Source: Prevotella sp. (GTDB taxonomy: Bacteria; Bacteroidota; Bacteroidia; Bacteroidales; Dysgonomonadaceae). Taken from it: a stretch of 12,244 bases of DNA. The notes below the pieces were generated by a model that ran no database searches, was not told where the DNA came from, and saw only the letters and a program-made list of their open reading frames with translations. Positions 5,572 through 12,244 of this stretch are shown here, piece by piece. The translations under genes were made by a program, and so were the position numbers. The stretch spans positions 1 to 12,244 of the forward strand of contig JAISES010000262.1 of the NCBI GenBank assembly GCA_031263965.1. The letters are read 5' to 3'. The first letter of the stretch is position 1. Each line of letters begins with the position of its first letter.

Positions 5572-6669
5572 TCATCGTATTTTTTTTACAAGGTCATTTA
5601 CTATCTGACACATCTTATCATAGTTTTCTTCCATCGATTGCAACAATTTGTATTGTGCATGAGTACGGACCAGATTATGTTTTTCGTTTTTCACTTTATA
5701 ATAATTATCACCATCGATGTAATCCATCAGGAAGCGTAATACTTGCTCAAATGTGATATATTTTGCAGAGAAGGCAAGATTCTCTATTTCGGCAGGGGTG
5801 ATAAACGAAATGGTTTCCGACAGGTATCCTGAAGTGTATCCTTCAAATATATCCATCTTGATATATACATTGTCGAGATTTTCATCGTCCTCTTTTCCTG
5901 CATTGGTATATGAACGGATAGCATCGCCATAGTCGTTTAATACGATACTGCTAAGCACTGTGTCCAAGTCGATAACACATAGCACATTGCCTTGTTTGTC
6001 GAAGAGGATATTGCTTATTTTGGTATCGTTGTGAGTTACCCGTGTAGGTATTTCTCCCGATTCGGCTTTTGCCCAGAGAGCCAGCATCTCTTCGCGGCGG
6101 CTTTCTATCCAGTCAATTTCTTCCTGTACTTCAGCTTTTCTGCCTGCCGGATCTTTTTTCAATACTTCATCCCATTGCCGGAAACGGAAACGCATGTTGT
6201 GAAATCCGGGAAGTATATCCGCCAATGGTTCTTTCATGTCGGCCAGCATCGCCTGGAATTTGCCGATGCCTTTACCTCCTTGTGCGGCCAGGGCCGGAGA
6301 ATCGGCATATTCGTACGTGATCGTATTTTCGATGCACAAACATGCAGCCCAATATTGATCTTCCTTATCTTTAAAGTGTAATTGTCCGTCTACGGTAGGG
6401 GTTACAGTAAGAGCTTCCCGCAACGGGTCGCCTCCCTGTGCGGTTATTTTTTTCTTCAGATGTGAGGTTACCTTGTAGATGTTTTCCATCATGGCAGGTA
6501 CGTCTTTGAATATATTTTTATTTTTTCTTTGCAGGATGTAGTTTGGTGATTGCCCTTCTGTTTCTACAAGAAAAGTATCATTTATCAAACCTTCACCCAC
6601 AGGGTGTATTTCTTTTACTGTACCTTCGAAAGCGAAGTTTTTACTAATCTCCAATAAAGTCTCTTTCAT
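5572..6669 (-). CDS. Aminoglycoside-phosphotransferase-fold sugar kinase, N-acetylhexosamine 1-kinase-like (NahK/MdsC type)
   Basis: A 365-residue cytoplasmic kinase of the APH/choline-kinase fold. A nucleotide loop with GEGLINDTF lies at residues 25-33. The catalytic block THNDTKISN occupies 212-220 (D215 as catalytic base, N220 as metal ligand), and IDLDT at 233-237 supplies the second metal-binding Asp (D234). VTHNDTK followed by VIDLDT is characteristic of Bifidobacterium NahK and the Bacteroides MdsC-like group, which phosphorylate GlcNAc/GalNAc at C1. The length matches. It has no signal peptide. It is divergent from the GH109 gene across 167 bases with a shared dyad, so the pair probably serves GalNAc use. 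The substrate is inferred from family and neighbour; other amino sugars are possible. Confidence 0.85.
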   Translation of the reverse strand: MKETLLEISKNFAFEGTVKEIHPVGEGLINDTFLVETEGQSPNYILQRKNKNIFKDVPAMMENIYKVTSHLKKKITAQGGDPLREALTVTPTVDGQLHFKDKEDQYWAACLCIENTITYEYADSPALAAQGGKGIGKFQAMLADMKEPLADILPGFHNMRFRFRQWDEVLKKDPAGRKAEVQEEIDWIESRREEMLALWAKAESGEIPTRVTHNDTKISNILFDKQGNVLCVIDLDTVLSSIVLNDYGDAIRSYTNAGKEDDENLDNVYIKMDIFEGYTSGYLSETISFITPAEIENLAFSAKYITFEQVLRFLMDYIDGDNYYKVKNEKHNLVRTHAQYKLLQSMEENYDKMCQIVNDLVKKIR

Positions 6670-6756
6670 GCTATGTTTTATAGTTAATTTTACAAAATGT
6701 TTATAATTTGAAATGTTTTTTCACGATGTTCCGGGAAATCAAAATAGATTTAATTG

Positions 6757-6775
6757 TTTACTTTGCAAAAGTAAA
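6757..6775. promoter_or_regulatory. Divergent promoter/operator dyad between kinase and GH109 genes
   Basis: TTTACTTT (6757-6764) and AAAGTAAA (6768-6775) form a perfect 8-bp inverted repeat with a 3-base centre. On the minus strand, positions 6773-6766 read TACTTTTG, an exact TAnnTTTG -7 box for the kinase, giving a leader of about 90 bases. On the plus strand TTACTTTG (6758-6765) matches 7 of 8 for the GH109 gene, giving a leader of about 65 bases. The two boxes overlap, so the promoters would compete or be controlled together. Clear -33 boxes were not found. Confidence 0.5.
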
Positions 6776-6836
6776 TAAATTCTGAGTTTAAATAAAAATA
6801 ATATAATCTAAAAACCTAAAAAGTATTTAAATCATT

Positions 6837-8234
6837 ATGAAAAAAACCACTTTGTTGTTATTGAGCGTTTTTCTTCTAAGCTCACTGGCTTTATGGTCGC
6901 AACAAGTAATAAAAACACCGGTACCGACTCGTCCGGCAGGGCAAAAGGATGTTTTAGAACTGAGAACAGCCCCTATACCGACAGTCAGGGTGGCATTTAT
7001 TGGATTAGGTATGCGTGGACCGGGTGCTGTACAACGGATGACGCATATTCCGGGAGTAGAAATTATAGCTTTATGCGACGTATTGGAAAAGAATACAAGT
7101 AAGGTAAATGACATGCTGGTGAAACGTGGTTTCCCGAAAGCAAAAGAATTTTACGGAGACACAGAGGTGTGGCGCCAGGTAACAAAATTATCCAATGTGG
7201 ATCTTATTTATGTAGCTACGGACTGGTTGCACCATGCTCAGATAGGTATTCAGGCATTGAAGGATGGTAAGCATGTAGCTATCGAAGTGCCGTCGGCAAT
7301 GAACCTGGATGAAATTTGGGAACTAATCAATCTGGCTGAACAAAAACGACTGCATTGTGTTCCGCTCGAAAATTGCGGATACGACAAATTTGAACTGACT
7401 ACGTTAAACATGGTTCAACAAGGCCTGTTAGGTGAGGTTCTTCACGGAGAAGGCGCTTACATTCATGGTCTTCAGCCATATTGGAATCAATATTGGAATA
7501 ACTGGCGTATGGACTACAATAGAAAGCATCGTGGCGATTTATACCCTACACATGGAATAGGCCCTGTATGCCAGGCAATGAATATGCACCGCGGAGATAA
7601 GATGAATTTCCTTGTATCGGTAGATACAAAAGCCGTAGGTAATCCTGCTTTTATAAAGGAGCATACAGGTGAAGATGTGAAAGATTTCCGTAATGGCGAC
7701 CATACAAGTACTATGATCGGAACAGAAAAAGGGAGATCGATATTGGTAGAGCATAATGTAACGTCTCCACGTCCATATAGCCGTATGTATCAACTGACAG
7801 GAACAAAAGGCTTTGCCAATAAATATCCGGTTGAAGGCTATGCCCTTGACGGAGGGGAGATCGATCCTGAAGTTGCAGGCAACCATGAGAACTTAAACGC
7901 ACACAGCTTTGTACCGAATAGTCTGAGAAAATCCCTGATGGAGAAATACCAGCATCCGATTACAAAAGTTATGTTTGACGATAAAAAGACACTTATAGAA
8001 AAAGCTGAAGAAGTTGGCGGCCATGGAGGTATGGATTTCATTATGGATTATCGTCTGATCTACTGCCTGCAAAAAGGATTGCCTGTTGACATGGACGTAT
8101 ACGACCTTGCCGAATGGTGTTGTTTAATACCATTAACAGAAATTTCATTGGATAATAATTCTGCGCCTGTTGAGATTCCTGACTTTACCCGTGGTGTATG
8201 GAATAAATTAGACGGATTGAAGTTTGCTCAATAA
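6837..8234 (+). CDS. Secreted GH109 family enzyme (NAD-dependent alpha-N-acetylgalactosaminidase type)
   Basis: A 465-residue protein with a Sec signal peptide (MKKTTLLLLSVFLLSSLALW, residues 1-20, cleavage near 21; no lipobox Cys). The mature part is a Gfo/Idh/MocA oxidoreductase: VAFIGLGMRG at 52-61 is the NAD-binding Rossmann loop, and EVPSA at 150-154 replaces the usual EKP. GH109 hallmarks follow: GDLYPTHGIGP at 233-243 (Y236, and H239 at the position of the catalytic His in the Elizabethkingia enzyme), GGHGGMD at 394-400, VYDLAEW at 421-427 and IPDFTRGVW at 447-455. This family cleaves terminal alpha-GalNAc, as on blood-group A and mucin glycans, by an NAD+-dependent redox mechanism. 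Secretion plus a divergent sugar kinase fits periplasmic release followed by cytoplasmic phosphorylation. Not every GH109-like protein has been shown to act on GalNAc, so the substrate is an inference. Confidence 0.87.
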   Translation: MKKTTLLLLSVFLLSSLALWSQQVIKTPVPTRPAGQKDVLELRTAPIPTVRVAFIGLGMRGPGAVQRMTHIPGVEIIALCDVLEKNTSKVNDMLVKRGFPKAKEFYGDTEVWRQVTKLSNVDLIYVATDWLHHAQIGIQALKDGKHVAIEVPSAMNLDEIWELINLAEQKRLHCVPLENCGYDKFELTTLNMVQQGLLGEVLHGEGAYIHGLQPYWNQYWNNWRMDYNRKHRGDLYPTHGIGPVCQAMNMHRGDKMNFLVSVDTKAVGNPAFIKEHTGEDVKDFRNGDHTSTMIGTEKGRSILVEHNVTSPRPYSRMYQLTGTKGFANKYPVEGYALDGGEIDPEVAGNHENLNAHSFVPNSLRKSLMEKYQHPITKVMFDDKKTLIEKAEEVGGHGGMDFIMDYRLIYCLQKGLPVDMDVYDLAEWCCLIPLTEISLDNNSAPVEIPDFTRGVWNKLDGLKFAQ

Positions 8235-8265
8235 AACTCAAACAGTTTATCAAAAAGCACAAGTG

Positions 8266-8297
8266 GTCGGAAGATTTTTCTTCCGACTATTTTTTTT
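8266..8297 (+). terminator. Intrinsic terminator after the GH109 gene
   Basis: GTCGGAAGA (8266-8274) and TCTTCCGAC (8279-8287) form a perfect 9-bp stem with a TTTT loop, followed by TA and a run of eight T (8290-8297), 31 bases past the stop codon. This is the clearest intrinsic terminator in the window. The bases from 8298 to 8492 hold no gene I can see. Confidence 0.9.
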
Positions 8298-8492
8298 GAT
8301 TAATCATTTGATATTTAGATAATTATATTTATTTTATTTTTCAGATTTTTTATTCCGTCGATTACCCCTTGCGTTCCAATTCCTTTTGCTCAGTTCCATA
8401 GCCTGCTATTATCACTTCGCAAAAGAAAATACAGCCGGAAAACAGTTCTGAAAATTTGAATGATATAAATTTAAACAGACTTTTAAAAACCG

Positions 8493-8500
8493 TATCTTTG
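8493..8500 (+). promoter_or_regulatory. -7 box of yigZ, implying a leaderless transcript
   Basis: TATCTTTG is an exact TAnnTTTG match ending only seven bases before the yigZ ATG at 8508. Transcription would begin about 8503-8507, leaving a leader of zero to five bases. A weak -33 element (TTTA near 8470) is about the right distance away. Confidence 0.6.
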
Positions 8501-8507
8501 TCTTTAT

Positions 8508-9104
8508 ATGGAAGATATATATAAAACCATAGCAGATACATCCAAGGCTATTTATACGGAAAAGCGAAGCAAATTCATTGCTTATGCAATTCCCGTACGT
8601 TCAACTGAAGATGTAAAAAAAGAGGTGGACAAGCTGAAAAAAGAATTTTACGATGCCCGTCATATATGTTGGGCATATATGCTGGGGGCCGACAGGCTCG
8701 AATTTCGTGCAAATGATGATGGCGAGCCATCCGGAACGGCCGGAAAGCCTATACTCGGACAGATAAATTCGAATGAACTGACAAATATTCTTATTGCTGT
8801 TATTCGTTATTTTGGAGGAATCAAACTGGGAACCGGCGGGCTTATTGTTGCATATAAAGAGGCGGCGGCAGAAGTAATAGCGAATGCCGGTATTGTAGAA
8901 AAAACAGTTGATGTTCAGGTTTCTTTTGGTTTTGAATATCCTTTCATGAATGATGTGATGAAAATTGTAAAAGACTTGGAACCGGCTATCTTAGAGCAGT
9001 CTTATGATATGAATTGTTCGATGACACTGGAAATACGGAAAGCCAGGTTTGACGAATTAAGAAATAGACTGGAAAAGGTGGAGTCTTTGAACTTTATAGA
9101 GTAG
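8508..9104 (+). CDS. yigZ: YigZ/IMPACT family protein
   Basis: A 198-residue protein with the conserved UPF0029/Impact N-terminal domain (about 1-120): EKRSKFIAYA (18-27), DARHICWAYMLG (49-60), NDDGEPSGTAGKPIL (69-83) and VIRYFGGIKLGTGGLIVAYKEAA (98-120). The C-terminal part (about 130-198) corresponds to the DUF1949 ferredoxin-like domain, which binds nucleic acid or a partner in relatives. Full family length with every motif intact. The eukaryotic homologue IMPACT regulates the GCN2 translation-stress pathway; the bacterial role is not settled. It has its own promoter and is convergent with the helicase-nuclease gene, with 29 bases between stops, so the two are unlikely to be co-regulated. 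Confidence 0.93.
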   Translation: MEDIYKTIADTSKAIYTEKRSKFIAYAIPVRSTEDVKKEVDKLKKEFYDARHICWAYMLGADRLEFRANDDGEPSGTAGKPILGQINSNELTNILIAVIRYFGGIKLGTGGLIVAYKEAAAEVIANAGIVEKTVDVQVSFGFEYPFMNDVMKIVKDLEPAILEQSYDMNCSMTLEIRKARFDELRNRLEKVESLNFIE

Positions 9105-9133
9105 GTAATAATAGCACTTTAGCTATAAACTCT

Positions 9134-12100
9134 TTATACTTCGACCACTTTACCCAATGTGATGTAACAAATATATCCTTTAATGTCTGAGTAACCGATC
9201 TTACGGATTTGATCGACATAATATTTCACCTGACGGATATATTTCTTGTCTTCCTTCTCTCCGAACTTGTAGTCAATCACAATTACTTTATCATCTTTTA
9301 TCATGATCCTGTCGGGACGGACAAAGGTCCCTTTGGGCTGTAAAATCTGTACTTCATTCAGTACGCGATATTCTCCCGAATACCAAGACGATACAAGAGG
9401 GTTGGATAAATACGAATTCAAAATATTTATAACCTCGCTTTTCTTATCCGCGGTTATATCTCCGGCGATATAATACTCTTCCACAGCACTGTCTATATCA
9501 TTTACAGTTTGCACTTTACTTATGATTTCATGCATCAGGGTTCCATAGTCGCGCTGTCCTGTATCTGAAAAATAATATTTGTTTTTCAACAGCAAATTTA
9601 TCCGGTTGTCGTACGGCACACTCGACAGGTCTTCAACATTGATTTCGCGGATAACAGAGTCCTTTTTTTTCTGTACAGGAAGATAATTTTCTCCAGTCTC
9701 AAAAATACCGGTTTCAGTATTTAAATGTTGAGGAAGATTAATTAATTTACCTTTGTCTGATACATTAGCATCTGAATTGACAGAAGCCCAAAGCAAGGAT
9801 GCAATATCTTTTACCTCTTCTTTCAGCGGTTTGGGTGCAAAAGCGATCAATTCGTTTTTAGCACGGGTGAAAGCTACATACAGGACATTTATATTATCGA
9901 TAAAAGCATGCAAACGTTCATCGTAATATTCATAGTCGAAAATAGTATTCCTTAGTTTCGATGAGTATTTTACAGGAACCAAATGCAGGCGGTCGAACGG
10001 CTCCGACTCAGGGCGGCACCAAAGTATTGTCGCCAGCTTATGATCTATTTCCCAGTTGCAGAACGGTATAATAACAACATTAAAACCAAGGCCTTTCGAT
10101 TTATGGATAGTCATTATACGGATTGCGTCCTGTCCGTCGGGAGTAAAGATAGTTTTCTTCATTCCCGATTCGTCCCACCATTTGAGAAAAGCATCGAGGT
10201 CGGACGAGTAACGGATCGTAAAGTCCAGAACCATGTCTAAAAACGACTGAATATAGACTATTTCGTCATTGTCCATCGCATTGCCGAACAGCTTAAACAT
10301 TTCCTCCGTCATTTCATACAGGGGGAGTTCGCGTATCCGGTTCAGTTCGTTCATTATTTCCATGGGAAGATCGTCTTTTGCGGAAAAATATTTCAGCAAA
10401 GCTTCTTCTGCCGTAAGCTGGTTGCTATATTTGAAATATTCGTAAACGGCCAACGCTTTAAGGGACGCTTCCAGCGGATTGTGCAAATATTTCAGTAATG
10501 CGACAATCAGCTTCACATTCTTAGCGTTGTTTACAAACAAGGCTTCGTCTGAAATAATGTCGTAACGATATTTAGTACCCGTATTCCGGCTTTTATACTC
10601 CAACAGACGGTTTGCCACACTTGCTCCCTCTTTTTTTGTACGGACAAGTATCGCTATATCTTTCAGGTGATAACCTTTATCCTGTAATTGTTCTATTTGC
10701 GTTGGTAGTTGTTCCAAAACATAATCCTGCCATGCTTGTTCTGCTGTTTCTACAAACTCTACCCTTACATGCCCTTCATATTCTTCGTGTCTTTCGGGAA
10801 TCTGTTGATATACTTCGTTGTAGGCTTTTGTTATCCGGGAAGAAAATGGTTGTAAGCGTTTGTCCGCATCAATATCTAACGAACTATTATATGTATCTTG
10901 AAGCAAATGTGCTCCTGTTGTGAATATTGCATTGTTAAAATTGATGACATTCAGGGAACTGCGCCAATTTGTATCCAGCGTTTCGTGATTGATGCCTTCC
11001 GAAGCGAAATCCTTATCCAGTTGCTCGTCCAGTAATTTCCAGTCGGAATTGCGCCAACGGTAAATACTTTGTTTTACATCTCCTACGATGAAATTCTTGT
11101 TTCCTCCGGCCAAACTGTCACGGACGAGAGGAAGGAAGTTTTGCCACTGCATATCGGAAGTATCCTGAAACTCATCGATCATGTAGTTATTTATACGCAA
11201 ACCTACCTTTTCGTAAATAAAAGGAGATTCGTTTCCTGCAATGATCCGGTTCAGGAGTTCGGTTGTATCCGATATCAGCATGATATTATTCTCTGCGGCA
11301 TATTCGCGGATTTTTTTGTCCACATCGCCCAATATTCCCAAAGCAAAAAAGTAACGGTTTATCTCGCAGGCTGTCTGATATGTACGCGAATTATCGAAAT
11401 GAGAAATAATCCTTACAACCAATATGTTTAATTCGTTGTAAGCATCTTCGATCCGGTTCTTTAATGATGCGGGAGTTTTCGCCGTATGCCAGTTCGATAA
11501 ATTATCGGCCAAAGTCCTGAATGTATTTGTCGGTTCGTTAATCGCGCCATTGCCCCACCGTATAAAACTAAAAAAAGGAGAACGTGAGCCGCCTTTGAAA
11601 TCATCCGGCTTTAGTCCATGATTGTCCATTATGTTCAGGGCCTTTTCAGCCATTTGTTGCAACCCGCTTTCAAAATTGCGGATAATGCCGGAAAGCATTT
11701 CTTTGTAATCGGTCATCAGTTGCTTGTCGGCTATATCAGCCTGCACCTGATTGCTGTATGCTTTGTAACCTTCCTTAAATATTTCGGAAGAAAGGGATTG
11801 GATGTCGCTACGGATATTCCATGTGTCGCCGTTTTCTATTTTCTCCACCGAGAAACGGATCAGCAGGTCGAGCAGGGGTTTATTGTCGCTACGCTCCAAA
11901 TCGAACAGCATAGAATCGACTGCTTGCCCTAAAACTTTTTCGGTGTCCAGATCTACGTTATACCCGCCGCCCAATCCGATCTCACGTGTGAAAGCGCGCA
12001 TTGTTTGCTGGAAAAACTTATCAATGGTGCTGACAGAAAATGAAGAATAATCGTGAAGTATGCGTACCAGGGTATCACGCGCCTTTTCTCTTACTTGCTC

Positions 12101-12244
12101 TTCATTCAGACTATATTTATCGGAAAGCAAACCGACATAATCCGATTTTCGTCCCTGAGCCAGATTACCAAGCTCTTCGACGATACGGGTTTTCATTTCG
12201 TCGGTTGCCTTATTGGTAAAGGTAACGGCTAATATATGGCGATA
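9134..12244 (-). CDS. RecB/AddA-like UvrD-family helicase with C-terminal nuclease domain (partial, 5' end outside window)
   Basis: ATP-driven 3'-5' DNA helicase-nuclease for double-strand-break repair. The frame stays open to the right edge, where it reads HILAVTFTNKATDEMK, helicase motif Ia. The Walker A motif and true start are therefore beyond the window, and the Met at 12194-12196 is internal. Counting from that Met: motif II MIDEFQDTSD (339-348), motif III VGDVKQSIYRWR (371-382), motif IV TNWRSS (409-414), then motif V IRIMTIHKSKGLGF and motif VI LYVAFTRAK. The C-terminus carries a RecB-type PD-(D/E)XK nuclease: YGTLMHEII, then DRIM (D962) and VIDYKFGEK (D975, K977). Over 1036 residues are visible, near full length for Bacteroidetes homologues. 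A partner nuclease of the AddB type would be expected upstream, outside the window. Confidence 0.93.
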   Translation of the reverse strand, partial: YRHILAVTFTNKATDEMKTRIVEELGNLAQGRKSDYVGLLSDKYSLNEEQVREKARDTLVRILHDYSSFSVSTIDKFFQQTMRAFTREIGLGGGYNVDLDTEKVLGQAVDSMLFDLERSDNKPLLDLLIRFSVEKIENGDTWNIRSDIQSLSSEIFKEGYKAYSNQVQADIADKQLMTDYKEMLSGIIRNFESGLQQMAEKALNIMDNHGLKPDDFKGGSRSPFFSFIRWGNGAINEPTNTFRTLADNLSNWHTAKTPASLKNRIEDAYNELNILVVRIISHFDNSRTYQTACEINRYFFALGILGDVDKKIREYAAENNIMLISDTTELLNRIIAGNESPFIYEKVGLRINNYMIDEFQDTSDMQWQNFLPLVRDSLAGGNKNFIVGDVKQSIYRWRNSDWKLLDEQLDKDFASEGINHETLDTNWRSSLNVINFNNAIFTTGAHLLQDTYNSSLDIDADKRLQPFSSRITKAYNEVYQQIPERHEEYEGHVRVEFVETAEQAWQDYVLEQLPTQIEQLQDKGYHLKDIAILVRTKKEGASVANRLLEYKSRNTGTKYRYDIISDEALFVNNAKNVKLIVALLKYLHNPLEASLKALAVYEYFKYSNQLTAEEALLKYFSAKDDLPMEIMNELNRIRELPLYEMTEEMFKLFGNAMDNDEIVYIQSFLDMVLDFTIRYSSDLDAFLKWWDESGMKKTIFTPDGQDAIRIMTIHKSKGLGFNVVIIPFCNWEIDHKLATILWCRPESEPFDRLHLVPVKYSSKLRNTIFDYEYYDERLHAFIDNINVLYVAFTRAKNELIAFAPKPLKEEVKDIASLLWASVNSDANVSDKGKLINLPQHLNTETGIFETGENYLPVQKKKDSVIREINVEDLSSVPYDNRINLLLKNKYYFSDTGQRDYGTLMHEIISKVQTVNDIDSAVEEYYIAGDITADKKSEVINILNSYLSNPLVSSWYSGEYRVLNEVQILQPKGTFVRPDRIMIKDDKVIVIDYKFGEKEDKKYIRQVKYYVDQIRKIGYSDIKGYICYITLGKVVEV

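Noticed and set aside
9983..12050. Plus-strand open frames opposite the helicase-nuclease gene
   Set aside because: The minus-strand frame carries all UvrD helicase motifs and a nuclease domain; the antisense frames show no recognisable protein features.
1..12244. A complete new defence or toxin-antitoxin system
   Set aside because: The XRE gene has no adjacent toxin-like partner; the nearest gene is a KilA-N pseudogene, and the helicase-nuclease matches housekeeping AddA/RecB repair proteins.

Overview
The window comes from a Bacteroidales-type genome (Bacteroides, Parabacteroides or Dysgonomonas relatives; the genus cannot be fixed from this sequence). The reasons are its low-to-moderate GC, -7 boxes of the Bacteroidetes TAnnTTTG type, genes without Shine-Dalgarno sequences, a Bacteroides-style mobilizable element, a GH109/N-acetylhexosamine-kinase-like pair, and a Bacteroidetes-type RecB/AddA helicase-nuclease.

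Bases 1 to about 5510 are one end of a decaying mobilizable element. It contains a MobV (Pre/Mob) relaxase on the minus strand, a hairpin-rich probable oriT just upstream of it, and a small excisionase-like HTH protein on the minus strand. Divergent from that is an XRE-family regulator across an AT-rich control region with three CTAAAT repeats. Next come a KilA-N gene that is broken twice, a tract of short open frames, and a tyrosine recombinase cut off where its catalytic domain begins. The KilA-N gene is interrupted by a 243-bp non-coding insertion with perfect 18-bp terminal inverted repeats and a 9-bp target duplication (a MITE). It also carries an independent in-frame TAG and a perfect 32-bp palindrome. 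The left end of the element lies outside the window. With its integrase truncated, the element probably cannot move by itself.

From about 5510 to the right end the sequence reads as ordinary chromosome. A strong hairpin separates the element from a minus-strand sugar kinase of the NahK/MdsC type. Divergent from it is a secreted GH109 (NAD-dependent alpha-N-acetylgalactosaminidase family) enzyme. The two share a short intergenic region with a perfect 8-bp dyad that overlaps the probable promoter boxes. They fit a simple pathway in which GalNAc is released outside the cytoplasm and then phosphorylated inside. After a clear intrinsic terminator come a YigZ/IMPACT protein, whose promoter box lies so close to its ATG that the mRNA is probably leaderless, and a convergent RecB/AddA-like helicase-nuclease that runs off the right edge.

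No rRNA, tRNA or CRISPR array was recognised. No complete new defence or conflict system is visible. The most unusual structures are the MITE/KilA-N wreck and the repeat-rich control sequences of the mobile element.
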